This document shows positions 35,014-44,056 of a stretch of 64,000 nucleotides of DNA, piece by piece. The stretch comes from Thauera aromatica K172. Lineage in GTDB: Bacteria; Pseudomonadota; Gammaproteobacteria; Burkholderiales; Rhodocyclaceae. The notes beneath the pieces were generated by a model. That model was not told the origin of the DNA, ran no database searches, and saw only the letters and a program-made list of their open reading frames with translations. The DNA is taken from contig NZ_CP028339.1 in assembly GCF_003030465.1 (NCBI RefSeq), positions 62,001 to 126,000 on the forward strand, in the 5' to 3' direction. Position 1 is the first letter of the stretch. The number at the start of each line of letters is the position of its first letter. Both the position numbers and the translations under genes were made by a program.

Positions 35014-37709
35014 AGCTCACCCGCATCCGCGTCGACCAGTTCCGCCAGTTCCGCCGCGCGCTTGAAATCGATCGCCTCGACCCCGGCCTGAACCTGTTCA
35101 CCGGCCCCAACGAGGCGGGCAAGAGCACCCTGGTCGCCGCCATCCGTGCCGCCTTCTTCGAGCGCCACCGCTCCGCCAGCGTGGACGATCTGCGCCCCTG
35201 GGGCGATCCCGCCGCCGCGCCCACGGTGGCGCTCGACTTCGAACTGGACGGCCAGCCCTGCCGGCTGGTGAAGACTTTTCTGGCGAAAAAGCGCTGCACG
35301 CTGCAGATCGGGAGCGAGACGGTCGACGGCGAGGAGGCCGAAAACCGCCTCGCTGCGCTGCTCGGCTTCCAGCACGCCGGACGCGGCGCGAGCAAGGCCG
35401 AGCACTGGGGCATTCCGGGGCTGCTGTGGATCGAGCAGGGCGGCGCGCAGGCGCTGCGCGAAGCGGTCGGCCACGCCGGCGATCATCTGCGCGGCGCGCT
35501 CGAACGCGCGCTCGGCGAAGTCGCCGCCAGCGGCGGCGATGCCCTGCTTGCCACCGTGGAGGCGCAGCGCGCCGAACTGCTCACCGAAGCCGGCGGCCGC
35601 CCGCGCGGGGCCTACAAGGAGGCGCTCGAAGCCGAGGCCGCCCTGGCCGGCGAGCTGGGCGTGCTCGACGATGCGATCGCCCGCTACCGCCAGCGCGTCG
35701 ATGCGCTCGCCGCGCTGCGCGACGAACATGCCGCCGACGAGGCGGAGCAGCCCTGGCGTGCGTTCCGCACTCATCAGCAGGCGGCCGCCGAGCGTCTGGC
35801 GGCCGTCCGCGAGCGCGAGGCGATGCTCGCCGCGACCCGCACGCGCGCGGCTCAGGTCGATGCCCAGCTCGCCCTGCTGCGCAGCCAGGTGGACGGCTTC
35901 GCGCGCGAGGACGAGGCTGCCGCCGCCCGCGCCGCCGCGCTCGAGGCTGCGCGCGCGGCGCTCGACAGCGCCCGTGCGCCGCTCGAACACTGGACGGCAC
36001 AGCGTGTCCAGGCCGCGCAGGCGCTGGAGACGGCACGTGCCACCCTGCGCGCGGCGCGCCAGGCCGAAGCCCGCGACAGCCTCGCGCGCGAGGCCGCCGC
36101 CAGCCACGCCCGCCACGCCGCCGGTGCGGCCCAGCTCGCGCGCGCCGAAGCCGCCCACGCCCAGGTGCTGGCGCTGCAGCATGCGGTGGCGGCAAACGAG
36201 CTGCGTCCGGCCGACCTCCAGACCCTGCGCACCCAGGACCGCGCGCTCGCCGACCTGCGCCTGCAGCAGGCGGCGGCGGCCACCCGGCTCGTCTATGTGC
36301 TGGAGCCGGGGCGCACTCTCGAACTCGACGGCGCCCCCCTGAGCGGTGCCGGCGAACGCCGCCTGCTTGCCGCCGCCAGCCTCGTCCTGCCCGGCTTCGG
36401 CCGCCTGCAGATCGCTCCCGGCGGCGCCGACCTTGCCGCGCTCGCCGCCCGTGGCGCCGACCTCGAAGCCCGCCAGCAGGCCTTGCTCGTCCGTCTCGGG
36501 CTGGGTTCGGTGGACGCCGCCGAGCGCCGCCAGCTCGAGCACGCGCGCCTCGGCGGCGAGCTCGCCACCGCCCAGGCCACCCTGGAGGCGCTCGCTCCGG
36601 GCGGCATCGATGCGCTACGCGCGGAACATGCCCGTCTGCAGGCGCGGGCCGCCGAGGCCGCGCAGGCGCTCGCCCGCCTCGCCGCCCCTGCTTCCGCCGA
36701 GGGGGAGGCCGCCGCGTCCGCCTCTGCCGCCCCCTCCGCTGCCGCTTCCGTGATCGAGGCCGAGGCCGCCGAGAAGGCCGCCGCCGACGCCCTCGCCGCG
36801 ATCCAGGAGGGGCTCCACCGTGCCCAGCTTGCCGCCGCCAATGCCGAAACCGCGCTCGCCGCGGCCGCGCGCGAGCTTGCCGCCGCCCGTGCCCAGCTTG
36901 CCGCCCCGGAACGTGCCCGCCGCGTCGCCGACGCGAGCGCCGCCCTCACCGATACCCGCGCCGAGCAGCTCACCCTGGCCGCCCGCAGCGAAGCGCTCGC
37001 CGCCGAAATCGCCGCCGCCCGCCCTGACATCCTGGAACAGGATGTGGACCGCTTCCGCAGCAGCGCCGAGCAGCTCGAACGGCGCCATGCCGAGCGCCGC
37101 GACCAGCTCGTGCGCCTCGAAATCGAGCTCCAGAGCGAGGGCGCCCAGGGGCTGGAGGCGCGCCGCGCCGAATGCGCCCGCGACCACGCTTGGGCGGCCC
37201 GCCGCGCCGCCGAGCTGCGCCGCCGGGCGCAGGCGCTCGATCTGCTGCGCAGCCTGCTGCGCGATCAGCGCCGCGCCCTCACCCGCCGCCTGCAGGCGCC
37301 GTTGCAAAAGCACCTCAACCGCTACCTGCAGCTGCTGTTCCCGCACGCCTGCGTCGACATCGACGACGACCTCGTTCCCGGCCCGCTCACCCGCCCGCTC
37401 GCCGGCGCCGGCGCTGGCGGGGGAGTCGAAACCGGCGACTTCGAGGCCCTGAGCTTCGGCGCACGCGAGCAGATGGGCGTCCTCAGCCGTCTCGCCTATG
37501 CCGACCTGCTCGCCGAAGCGGGCCGGCCGACGCTGGTGATCCTCGACGATGCGCTGGTGCACAGCGATGCCGAGCGCCTGGCGCAGATGAAGCGGGTGTT
37601 GTTCGATGCCGCCACCCGCCACCAGATCCTGCTGTTCACCTGCCACCCTGCTGCCTGGCGCGATCTGGGCACAGGGGCGAGGTCGCTGGCGGCGCTGCGT
37701 GCGGACTGA
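35010..37709 (+). CDS. SbcC/YhaN-like SMC-type ATPase
   Basis: An 899-residue SMC/Rad50-like protein. N-terminal Walker A is GPNEAGKST (32-40); a very long Ala/Arg/Glu-rich coiled coil runs from about 200 to 780; C-terminal Walker B is LVILDDALVHSD near residue 844, preceded by the signature FGAREQMGVL. E. coli SbcC is about 1050 residues and carries a zinc hook (CxxC); no such motif is seen mid-coil here, so the family is closer to YhaN. It is translationally coupled to the nuclease gene. It is probably the ATP-driven subunit of a DNA end-processing complex. Confidence 0.85.
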   Translation: MKLTRIRVDQFRQFRRALEIDRLDPGLNLFTGPNEAGKSTLVAAIRAAFFERHRSASVDDLRPWGDPAAAPTVALDFELDGQPCRLVKTFLAKKRCTLQIGSETVDGEEAENRLAALLGFQHAGRGASKAEHWGIPGLLWIEQGGAQALREAVGHAGDHLRGALERALGEVAASGGDALLATVEAQRAELLTEAGGRPRGAYKEALEAEAALAGELGVLDDAIARYRQRVDALAALRDEHAADEAEQPWRAFRTHQQAAAERLAAVREREAMLAATRTRAAQVDAQLALLRSQVDGFAREDEAAAARAAALEAARAALDSARAPLEHWTAQRVQAAQALETARATLRAARQAEARDSLAREAAASHARHAAGAAQLARAEAAHAQVLALQHAVAANELRPADLQTLRTQDRALADLRLQQAAAATRLVYVLEPGRTLELDGAPLSGAGERRLLAAASLVLPGFGRLQIAPGGADLAALAARGADLEARQQALLVRLGLGSVDAAERRQLEHARLGGELATAQATLEALAPGGIDALRAEHARLQARAAEAAQALARLAAPASAEGEAAASASAAPSAAASVIEAEAAEKAAADALAAIQEGLHRAQLAAANAETALAAAARELAAARAQLAAPERARRVADASAALTDTRAEQLTLAARSEALAAEIAAARPDILEQDVDRFRSSAEQLERRHAERRDQLVRLEIELQSEGAQGLEARRAECARDHAWAARRAAELRRRAQALDLLRSLLRDQRRALTRRLQAPLQKHLNRYLQLLFPHACVDIDDDLVPGPLTRPLAGAGAGGGVETGDFEALSFGAREQMGVLSRLAYADLLAEAGRPTLVILDDALVHSDAERLAQMKRVLFDAATRHQILLFTCHPAAWRDLGTGARSLAALRAD

Positions 37710-38056
37710 GCACGCCGAAAGGTACAGCGCGTGCTGCACCGCCTGCGACAAGAGGCATCCGAGGCCTGGCCGCAGGCCCGGCGCGAATGCGGCATTTGAC
37801 GCTGCTTTCCGCGAGTGGGAACATCCGGGCGCCCGGTCGTCCGGCTGCTCAAGGCGGGACATCGCGTTCCTGACTTTATCGGCCGCGAGGAAAATCCTCG
37901 CGTCAGGTGTGACGTATCGGCAATGCCGTACTGGTGGGCTTTCCGTTCGCTCTTGGCAAAGATTTTCAGGTCGGTCGGGTTCGGGCCATAAATCTCAGCC
38001 TTGCCAAGGTAAACCATTGAAGTAAAAAGTATTAAAAATGCTTAAATAATCGGTCC
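37710..38056. other. Intergenic region before the M43 protease
   Basis: About 347 bases without a supported gene. It contains a hairpin (CGCGAGGA / TCCTCGCG, 37884-37902). Composition changes sharply to AT-rich from about 37990, just before the metalloprotease gene, which suggests the edge of an acquired segment. Confidence 0.5.
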
Positions 38057-38986
38057 ATGTTTAAAAGTAAATTGTTCAAATTTATTGCTGGAATCGTTTT
38101 AAGCTTTTCCTGCGTGGGTGCGCTGCATGCCCGTGATGGGCAATTCTCGATTGGCGATCGCTCATGGGTAAGTCGGCAGGCTTTCATCGAAAGTGGAGCC
38201 CGTTGTGGGACCCGGGTGCCCGACAAAGAAGAAATGGCCCAGGTCGAAGAGGGGCTTGGCAAGCTCGATCTGCGTTACGGGAGTGGATATCGAGGGTCAG
38301 GTTCAGTCGAAATCCCTGTTTACTTTCATGTGATCAGTAGCGGTCCTGCCCCTGAACAGGGGAACATCGCGCTGGAGCAGATCGAGGAGCAAATAGCTGT
38401 CCTCAATGAGAGTTACGGTGGATTCACTGGAGGATCGGATACTTCATTCCGCTTTACGCTGGCAGGTGTCGATCGAACCGAGAATGCAAAGTGGTTCACC
38501 ATGTCCTATGGTTCGGTTGCCGAGCAGCAAGCCAAACAGGCGCTCCGTCAAGGTGGCCCGGAGTCCTTGAACATCTACAGCGCCGATCTGGGTAACGGCC
38601 TGTTGGGGTGGGCGACGTTTCCCTGGGAGTACGAAAAGGATCCGCCGAATGATGGCGTGGTAATTCTTTTTTCATCGGTACCGGGCGGTTCCGCGGCTCC
38701 TTATAACGAAGGCGATACTGCCATTCATGAGGTTGGGCACTGGCTTGGTCTTCTCCATACTTTCCAGGGAGGCTGCAGCAATAATGATTTCATCAAGGAC
38801 ACACCCGCTGAACGAAAGCCAGCAAGCGGCTGCCCGATTGGAAATGACAGTTGTCCACTCAGACCCGGCCAGGACCCCGTTCACAACTTCATGAATTACT
38901 CTGATGATTCATGCATGAATCAGTTCACAGCATTCCAGGGGAAAAGGATGGGTAGGTTTCATTTGAAGTGGCGAGCGAGCGATTGA
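38057..38986 (+). CDS. Secreted M43-type (pappalysin-like) zinc metalloprotease
   Basis: A 309-residue protein with an N-terminal signal (residues 1-25) and the zinc-binding motif HEVGHWLGLLHTF, giving His224, Glu225, His228 and His234 (HExxHxxGxxH, metzincin type). The Met-turn is HNFMNYSDDSC. Cysteines near 240-290 should form disulfides. The family includes cytophagalysin- and ulilysin-like enzymes. Base composition is near 50% GC, far below the neighbours, so horizontal acquisition is likely. It probably acts outside the cell or in the periplasm. Confidence 0.82.
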   Translation: MFKSKLFKFIAGIVLSFSCVGALHARDGQFSIGDRSWVSRQAFIESGARCGTRVPDKEEMAQVEEGLGKLDLRYGSGYRGSGSVEIPVYFHVISSGPAPEQGNIALEQIEEQIAVLNESYGGFTGGSDTSFRFTLAGVDRTENAKWFTMSYGSVAEQQAKQALRQGGPESLNIYSADLGNGLLGWATFPWEYEKDPPNDGVVILFSSVPGGSAAPYNEGDTAIHEVGHWLGLLHTFQGGCSNNDFIKDTPAERKPASGCPIGNDSCPLRPGQDPVHNFMNYSDDSCMNQFTAFQGKRMGRFHLKWRASD

Positions 38987-39093
38987 CCTGGGGCGAGAAA
39001 GCCGCGAAGCATCGCCAACGATGATTGCTCCGGCTGCATGCGGGCTGAGCGCCGGGTTGCCGGCGAACGCAGCGCCGGCGCCCGTGTCTCACT

Positions 39094-41337
39094 GTGCGTC
39101 AGGATGGACAACAACGATCGACCCTGGGGGTGTTCATCGTGGAGCCGTCGTCCCGCCGCTTTCCCGCCCTCCGTCTGTTGCTGTCGGTATCGTTGCTCGG
39201 CGTGCTCGCCGGCGCGCTCGCGTTCGGCCTGCGCGATCAAAAGGCGCCCACCCAGGTGATTGCGATCGCTGATGAGACGGCGGGTGAGTTCGACACGGTG
39301 TCCATCCCCGAGCGCTACCCGATCGCGCTCGGCAGCGTCGGCTCGGCGCGCGTAGCGGGCGCGCCCCCGCTGCAGTATCCGTTCCTGTGCGAGAGCGCGC
39401 GCTCGGGGCTGGGCCAGCCGCGGGTCGACAATCGGCGTGGCCACGGCGTTGCGGTGTATGCCGAGCGCGCGGACGGCGAACGCACTGATCGCCTCCTCGG
39501 CTTCAGCCGCGACTGCGGGATTGCGACCCGGGTCGATTACTACTACAAGCCCACCGGCGCGGCGCGCTTCCTGCCCTGGACGCCGGCGGCGAGCGACGTC
39601 GAGGTGATCGCGCACGGCGCCCGCCGTGTGCCCTTCATCGTCCGCGTCGAGCGTGGCACGCTGAACCGCTTCCTCTACGCCATTGCGGTCCTCGCCGACC
39701 CCGGCGAAGATCCCGCGGCGCCGGACGGGCGCTACTGGAACCGGCGCCTGGTCTATCTGTTTGGCGGTGGTGTGGGCATCGGCCGGCGGCAGGGGCGGCT
39801 GTCGTTGAGCAAGGTGCTCGACCGCAACCTGGAGATTCTCGCCCAGGGGTACGCGCTGGCGACTTCGACCGGCAATCACACCAGCAACCACTACAACATC
39901 GGCCTCGCCGGGGATACCGCGCTGCGGGTGAAGCGCCAGTTCGCCGCCCGCTACGGCGCGCCGCTGCACACGATCGGCCTCGGCGGCTCGGGCGGCGGGC
40001 TGCAGCAATACCTGTTCGCCCAGAACCTGCCCGGCCTGATCGATGGTGCGATCGCGCAGTACGCCTACCCGGACATGGTCACGCAGACGATCCATGTGCT
40101 CGACTGCGAGCTGCTCGAATACTACTTTGACGTTTCCGCTGCCGATCCGTCGTACTGGCGTGATCATGGTCGCCGGCGCGAGGTCGGCGGGCTCAACGCG
40201 CTCGACGGCGCCGCCAACCGCTATGCCGCGCTCTATCCGCCCAACTTCCTGCTCCAGGGGCGTTGGCCGCGGCTGCCGACGGGGGCGAGCGAGTGCGTCC
40301 AGGGCTGGCGCGGGCTGACGCCGCTGGTGCTCAACCCGCGCTTCACCCCGCTCGCCCGCCACTATGCCGACGAGGTGGTGGCGGCGGTGCACTGGACCTA
40401 CTGGGACGATCTGGTGTCGATCTACGGACGCGATGCCAGCGGCCACGCGCGCCGCACCTGGGATAACGTCGGCGTCCAGTACGGGCTGCAGGCCTTGCGC
40501 AGCGGGGCCATTTCGGCGGCGGCCTTTCTCGACCTGAATGCGCGCATCGGCGGCTGGAAGCCCGCCGCGCAGATGGCGCCGGAACGGCTGTGGCGGCTGT
40601 TCGACGGCGCGCTGCCGGTATGGCTGTCGATGTGGGGCGAGCACAACATGGAGCGGGGCGCGGGCCGCGGCCCCGCTCCGCGCAGCCGCGGCGACACCGA
40701 GGCCATCGCCGCGGCGTATCGCAGCGGGCAGGTGTTCATGGGGTATCTGGACATTCCGGTGATCGATGTCCGCCACGACCTCGAAGCGCAGCTCAACATG
40801 CACCACCTCAGCGCCGCGTTCGCCACCCGGCTGCGGATCGAGCGTGCACTGGGAGACAGCGCGCGGCAGCGGATCTGGGTTGCCGAAGCGGGTTTCGATC
40901 CCACCCTGGAAGCCCTGCGGGTGATGGACGAATGGGTCGGGGCGGTGCGCGCGCAGCCGCGGCGCGGGGTCGCCGGCAACCGTCCGGCGAGCGCCGACGA
41001 TGCGTGTTTCGATGCCCGCGGGCGGATCATCGCTCGCGGCACAGGGGTCTGGGACGGGGACTGGAACGGCGCCGCGCCGGGAGCGTGCACGCGGGCGATG
41101 CGCAGCTTCGGCACTTCGCGCAGCGCGGCCGGAGGGCCGCTCGCCGGCGATCTGTTCAAGTGCCATCTGCAGGCGGTGGAGGCGGCGATCGCGGCCGGGG
41201 TGTACCACCCGGTGGACATGCGTCCTCATGCCGCTCGCCTGAAGGAGATTTTCCCCGAAGGAGTCTGCGATTACCGCAGGGGAGATGCGGGACGGCCGGC
41301 GGATGCGGGCGCTGCTGTGGCGGTGCGCGGGCGCTGA
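39094..41337 (+). CDS. DUF6351 family protein, putative secreted hydrolase
   Basis: A protein of 735-747 residues with an N-terminal membrane or signal segment (LRLLLSVSLLGVLAGALAF) and a GLGGSGGG sequence that could be a nucleophile elbow of an alpha/beta hydrolase fold. Aromatic- and His-rich segments follow. The start is uncertain: GTG at 39094 or GTG at 39130. I recognise it as resembling DUF6351 proteins; the substrate is unknown, and polyester or oligomer hydrolase is only a guess from the fold. It converges on the marR gene. Confidence 0.65.
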   Translation: MRQDGQQRSTLGVFIVEPSSRRFPALRLLLSVSLLGVLAGALAFGLRDQKAPTQVIAIADETAGEFDTVSIPERYPIALGSVGSARVAGAPPLQYPFLCESARSGLGQPRVDNRRGHGVAVYAERADGERTDRLLGFSRDCGIATRVDYYYKPTGAARFLPWTPAASDVEVIAHGARRVPFIVRVERGTLNRFLYAIAVLADPGEDPAAPDGRYWNRRLVYLFGGGVGIGRRQGRLSLSKVLDRNLEILAQGYALATSTGNHTSNHYNIGLAGDTALRVKRQFAARYGAPLHTIGLGGSGGGLQQYLFAQNLPGLIDGAIAQYAYPDMVTQTIHVLDCELLEYYFDVSAADPSYWRDHGRRREVGGLNALDGAANRYAALYPPNFLLQGRWPRLPTGASECVQGWRGLTPLVLNPRFTPLARHYADEVVAAVHWTYWDDLVSIYGRDASGHARRTWDNVGVQYGLQALRSGAISAAAFLDLNARIGGWKPAAQMAPERLWRLFDGALPVWLSMWGEHNMERGAGRGPAPRSRGDTEAIAAAYRSGQVFMGYLDIPVIDVRHDLEAQLNMHHLSAAFATRLRIERALGDSARQRIWVAEAGFDPTLEALRVMDEWVGAVRAQPRRGVAGNRPASADDACFDARGRIIARGTGVWDGDWNGAAPGACTRAMRSFGTSRSAAGGPLAGDLFKCHLQAVEAAIAAGVYHPVDMRPHAARLKEIFPEGVCDYRRGDAGRPADAGAAVAVRGR

Positions 41338-41354
41338 GCGCGCCGGCGCCGGCC

Positions 41355-41840
41355 TCAGCGCCCGGGGTCGGCGTCGCTGGCGCGCTGGTTGTGTTCGATG
41401 AGGCGATCGAGGAGGGCGCTCAGCGTCGCCCGCTCCTCGTCGTCGAGGCAGGCGAGGATCTGCTCGTTGCGGCGGTGGACGTACTCCATCGTCCGCGCCC
41501 AGACCTGCTGCCCGGCAGCGGTGAGGGTGAGCACCACGCCCCGCCCGTCCTCGGTGCTGTCGTCTTTGCGCACCAGGCCCTGGTCGACCAGGGCCTGGGC
41601 GGCGCGGCTGGCCTGGCTCTTGTTGAGATGGGAGCGGCTCGCCAGCTCCTTGATCGACAGCGGGGCGAAGCTGCCGATGGCGGCAAGGCTGCGCCCGTCG
41701 CTCAACGACACTCCGACCGCCTCCGCGTAGCCAGGCGCGCTGGCGCGCTCGATGTCCTTGCGCAGGAGGTTGAAGCGGTAGGTGAAGGTGCGCTCGAGCG
41801 GCGCCACCGGGGCTTGCCGCGGGCGGTCGGAGTGGGGCAT
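41355..41840 (-). CDS. MarR family transcriptional regulator
   Basis: A 161-residue winged-helix regulator with LSIKELASRSHLNKSQASRAAQALVDQGLV and the wing DDSTEDGRGVVLTLT. It is last in the unit FAD monooxygenase / DUF2783 / MarR on the minus strand. The promoter of that unit has two GTTGCGyGTGCAAC-like sites of MarR type, so autorepression relieved by an aromatic acid is likely (inferred). Confidence 0.88.
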   Translation of the reverse strand: MPHSDRPRQAPVAPLERTFTYRFNLLRKDIERASAPGYAEAVGVSLSDGRSLAAIGSFAPLSIKELASRSHLNKSQASRAAQALVDQGLVRKDDSTEDGRGVVLTLTAAGQQVWARTMEYVHRRNEQILACLDDEERATLSALLDRLIEHNQRASDADPGR

Positions 41841-41943
41841 GGGGGCAAAAGCGTGCAGGAAAGCAGGGATGTTATCGGGGTTCGGCGCGCGATCCGGGTG
41901 CGCCCGGGGTTCCGGAGCGCTCCCGGTCCGGGCGGACGAGGTG

Positions 41944-42135
41944 TCAGAGGTCGTTCAACGCGGCCTGCAGGTGCTGCTGGAAGAGGCCGGCGTCGCCCAG
42001 CGCATTTGCGTTGAGGAGGGCGAGCTTGACCAGGAAGAGCTCGGCCTGGTCCTGCCCGGCCTGGTCGATGGCGGTGGCGAGGGCGTCGTACACGGTTTCC
42101 AGCCCGGCGATGTCCAGCGTCTTGGTGGGGGTCAT
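41944..42135 (-). CDS. DUF2783 small protein
   Basis: A 63-residue, mostly helical protein (LETVYDALATAIDQAGQDQAELFLVKLALL). The family is repeatedly found next to flavin monooxygenases of this type, as here, where it starts 12 bases after the monooxygenase. Its function is not known; it may stabilise or regulate the enzyme. Confidence 0.75.
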   Translation of the reverse strand: MTPTKTLDIAGLETVYDALATAIDQAGQDQAELFLVKLALLNANALGDAGLFQQHLQAALNDL

Positions 42136-42147
42136 GGCGGGTTCTCC

Positions 42148-43839
42148 TTACTGCGGCAGGGCGGTGGCGAGGGCGGCGTGCAGGCGGGTGGCGTCGAGCG
42201 TCAGCCAGCGTGCGCAGACGTGCTGGTCGGGGCGCAGCAGATAGGCGCCGCCGCCGGCGCGGATGCCGTAGCGGCGGCGGAAGTGGCCGTCGGCGTCGGC
42301 GAGGGTCAGGTCGGCGCCGGCGATGGGCGCGGGTGCGCCGACGGCGATCACCTTCAGCGCCACGCCGCGCGCGCGGGTGGCCGCGACCACGTCCTGCAGC
42401 GGCGCGGGAATGGCCTTTGCCGCGGTGAAATAGAGCAGGTCGAAGCCGCCGCCGAGGTGGTCGAGGAGGAAGTCGTCGGCCGCCAGGCGGATGTTCTGCG
42501 GCGGCGCGCCGTGGGCGGGGCCGGCGGTAAACAGCGCGTTGTCGTCGCCGGCGCTGTTGAGCATCGAACGGCTGTACTCGTGCGGACGCGAGGTGCGCCA
42601 GTGGTACAGCGGGCGGACGAAGGCTTCGCTCAGCGACAGCGACAGCACCGCATCGCGCAGCAGGCGGAAGCCGCGCGACGGCGGCGTCATGAAGCGCGTG
42701 CTCTTGCCGGCCTCGTCGATGATCTCGCGGGCGGCGCCGACGCGCTCGGCGCTGTAGTTGGCGAGCAGCTTCATGCCGGCCAGGCCCTGGATCACGAAGG
42801 CGAGCTGCCAGCCCAGCGATTGCGCGTCCTGGAAGGCGGTGTTGGCGCCGCGCACGCCGAAGATCGGCAGCAGATGGGCGGCGTCGCCGGTGAAGATGAC
42901 GCTGCCATGGACGTAGTCGGGCAGGGTCAGCGCGCGTGCGGAGTACACCGAGCTCCAATCCAGTTCCCATTCGGCGCCGGCATGGCCGATCATTGCCAGC
43001 TGGGCGTCGATGCGTGCTTTCAGCGATTCGGGGCGGAGCGCCTCCTCGGGCGTTTCGCCGGGCGGCAGCTGGTAGTCGACGCGCCAGATGCCGTGCGGCT
43101 CGCGATGCATCAGGATGGTGTTGCCCGGGTTCCACGCGGGGTCGAAGAAAGCCAGGCGCTCGGTCGGCAGCGGCAGGTCGATGCGGATGTCGGCGATGAC
43201 GAAGAAGCCTTCGTAGGAGGCGCCTTCCATCTGCAGGCCGAGCGCGGTGCGCAGGCCGGAGCGGCCACCGTCGGCGGCGACCACCCAGTCGGTGTCGAGG
43301 GTGTAGGGCCCGGCCGGGGTGTCGATCTCGACCCGGGCGTAGCCTTCCATCTGGTCGACGCGGGTGACCTTGTTGCCCCAGCGCACCTCGATCAGCGGGC
43401 TGGCGGAGCAGGCTTCGAGAAGGTATTCCTCGAGGTACTGCTGCTGGAGGTTGAGCATCGGCAAGAAGCGGTCGTCGGGGTCGTGCGGCGCTTCCATGCG
43501 GAACACGCGCTGGCCGCGGTAATAGGAGTTGCCGAAGCGCCACGGCAGTCCGTTTTCGGTCATGTGCGCGGCGACGCCCACCTGCTGCAGGATTTCCATC
43601 GAGCGCCGCGTGAACACGATTGCGCGGCTGCCTTGCGAGACCTGCAGTTCGGCGTTCGCCACCACGCTGGGGACGCCGTAGCGGGCGAGTTCGAGGGCGG
43701 TGACCATGCCCGCCGGGCCGGCGCCGACGATGAGCACTTTGTGGCGCGGCTGGGGCGGATGCGCGGACGGCAGCCAGGGCGCGTGCACCCGGTAGTCGTA
43801 GTAGATCGAGGGGCGCGGTTCGGTGGTCGGGGTATGCAT
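42148..43839 (-). CDS. FAD-dependent aromatic monooxygenase (MhpA-like)
   Basis: A 563-residue group A flavoprotein monooxygenase. The FAD-binding GxGxxG is in VLIVGAGPAGMVTALELARYG (from residue 35), the DG motif in VVAADGGRSGLR and the GD motif in FTGDAAHLLPIFGVRGANTAF. The C-terminal thioredoxin-like region resembles that of phenol or 3-(3-hydroxyphenyl)propionate hydroxylases. The ATG at 43839 has GGAGAG upstream. The substrate, probably a hydroxylated aromatic acid, cannot be named. The leader contains a good promoter overlapped by MarR-type operators. Confidence 0.85.
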   Translation of the reverse strand: MHTPTTEPRPSIYYDYRVHAPWLPSAHPPQPRHKVLIVGAGPAGMVTALELARYGVPSVVANAELQVSQGSRAIVFTRRSMEILQQVGVAAHMTENGLPWRFGNSYYRGQRVFRMEAPHDPDDRFLPMLNLQQQYLEEYLLEACSASPLIEVRWGNKVTRVDQMEGYARVEIDTPAGPYTLDTDWVVAADGGRSGLRTALGLQMEGASYEGFFVIADIRIDLPLPTERLAFFDPAWNPGNTILMHREPHGIWRVDYQLPPGETPEEALRPESLKARIDAQLAMIGHAGAEWELDWSSVYSARALTLPDYVHGSVIFTGDAAHLLPIFGVRGANTAFQDAQSLGWQLAFVIQGLAGMKLLANYSAERVGAAREIIDEAGKSTRFMTPPSRGFRLLRDAVLSLSLSEAFVRPLYHWRTSRPHEYSRSMLNSAGDDNALFTAGPAHGAPPQNIRLAADDFLLDHLGGGFDLLYFTAAKAIPAPLQDVVAATRARGVALKVIAVGAPAPIAGADLTLADADGHFRRRYGIRAGGGAYLLRPDQHVCARWLTLDATRLHAALATALPQ

Positions 43840-43881
43840 CGTGGGCTCTCCTTGGGGGCGGGGGCGGGCAATCTTGTTTTG

Positions 43882-43923
43882 GTTGCGCGTGCAACTATAA
43901 GGATGAAAAGTTGCGTGCACAAC
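43882..43923 (-). promoter_or_regulatory. Monooxygenase promoter with two MarR-type operators
   Basis: On the minus strand a -35 TTGTGC (43917-43922) and -10 TATAGT (43894-43899) are 17 bases apart. Palindrome GTTGCGCGTGCAAC (43882-43895) overlaps the -10 region, and GTTGCGTGCACAAC (43910-43923) overlaps the -35. Both resemble MarR-family sites for aromatic catabolism. Confidence 0.65.
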
Positions 43924-44056
43924 CAGATCTTCCGCCCGCCCGCCATGATCCGGATCAAAGGCGGTGCATGTTTCCGTCCCATCACCACCCTTTCCGGCAC
44001 GCGTGCGGCGCCAGTCTGCGCTCCCCGCGTGCGCTGCGGGGCCGCGTTCCGCCGGG

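Noticed and set aside
37496..38017. A 173-codon minus-strand open frame before the metalloprotease
   Set aside because: It overlaps the end of the SbcC-like gene and has no recognisable family or ribosome binding site.
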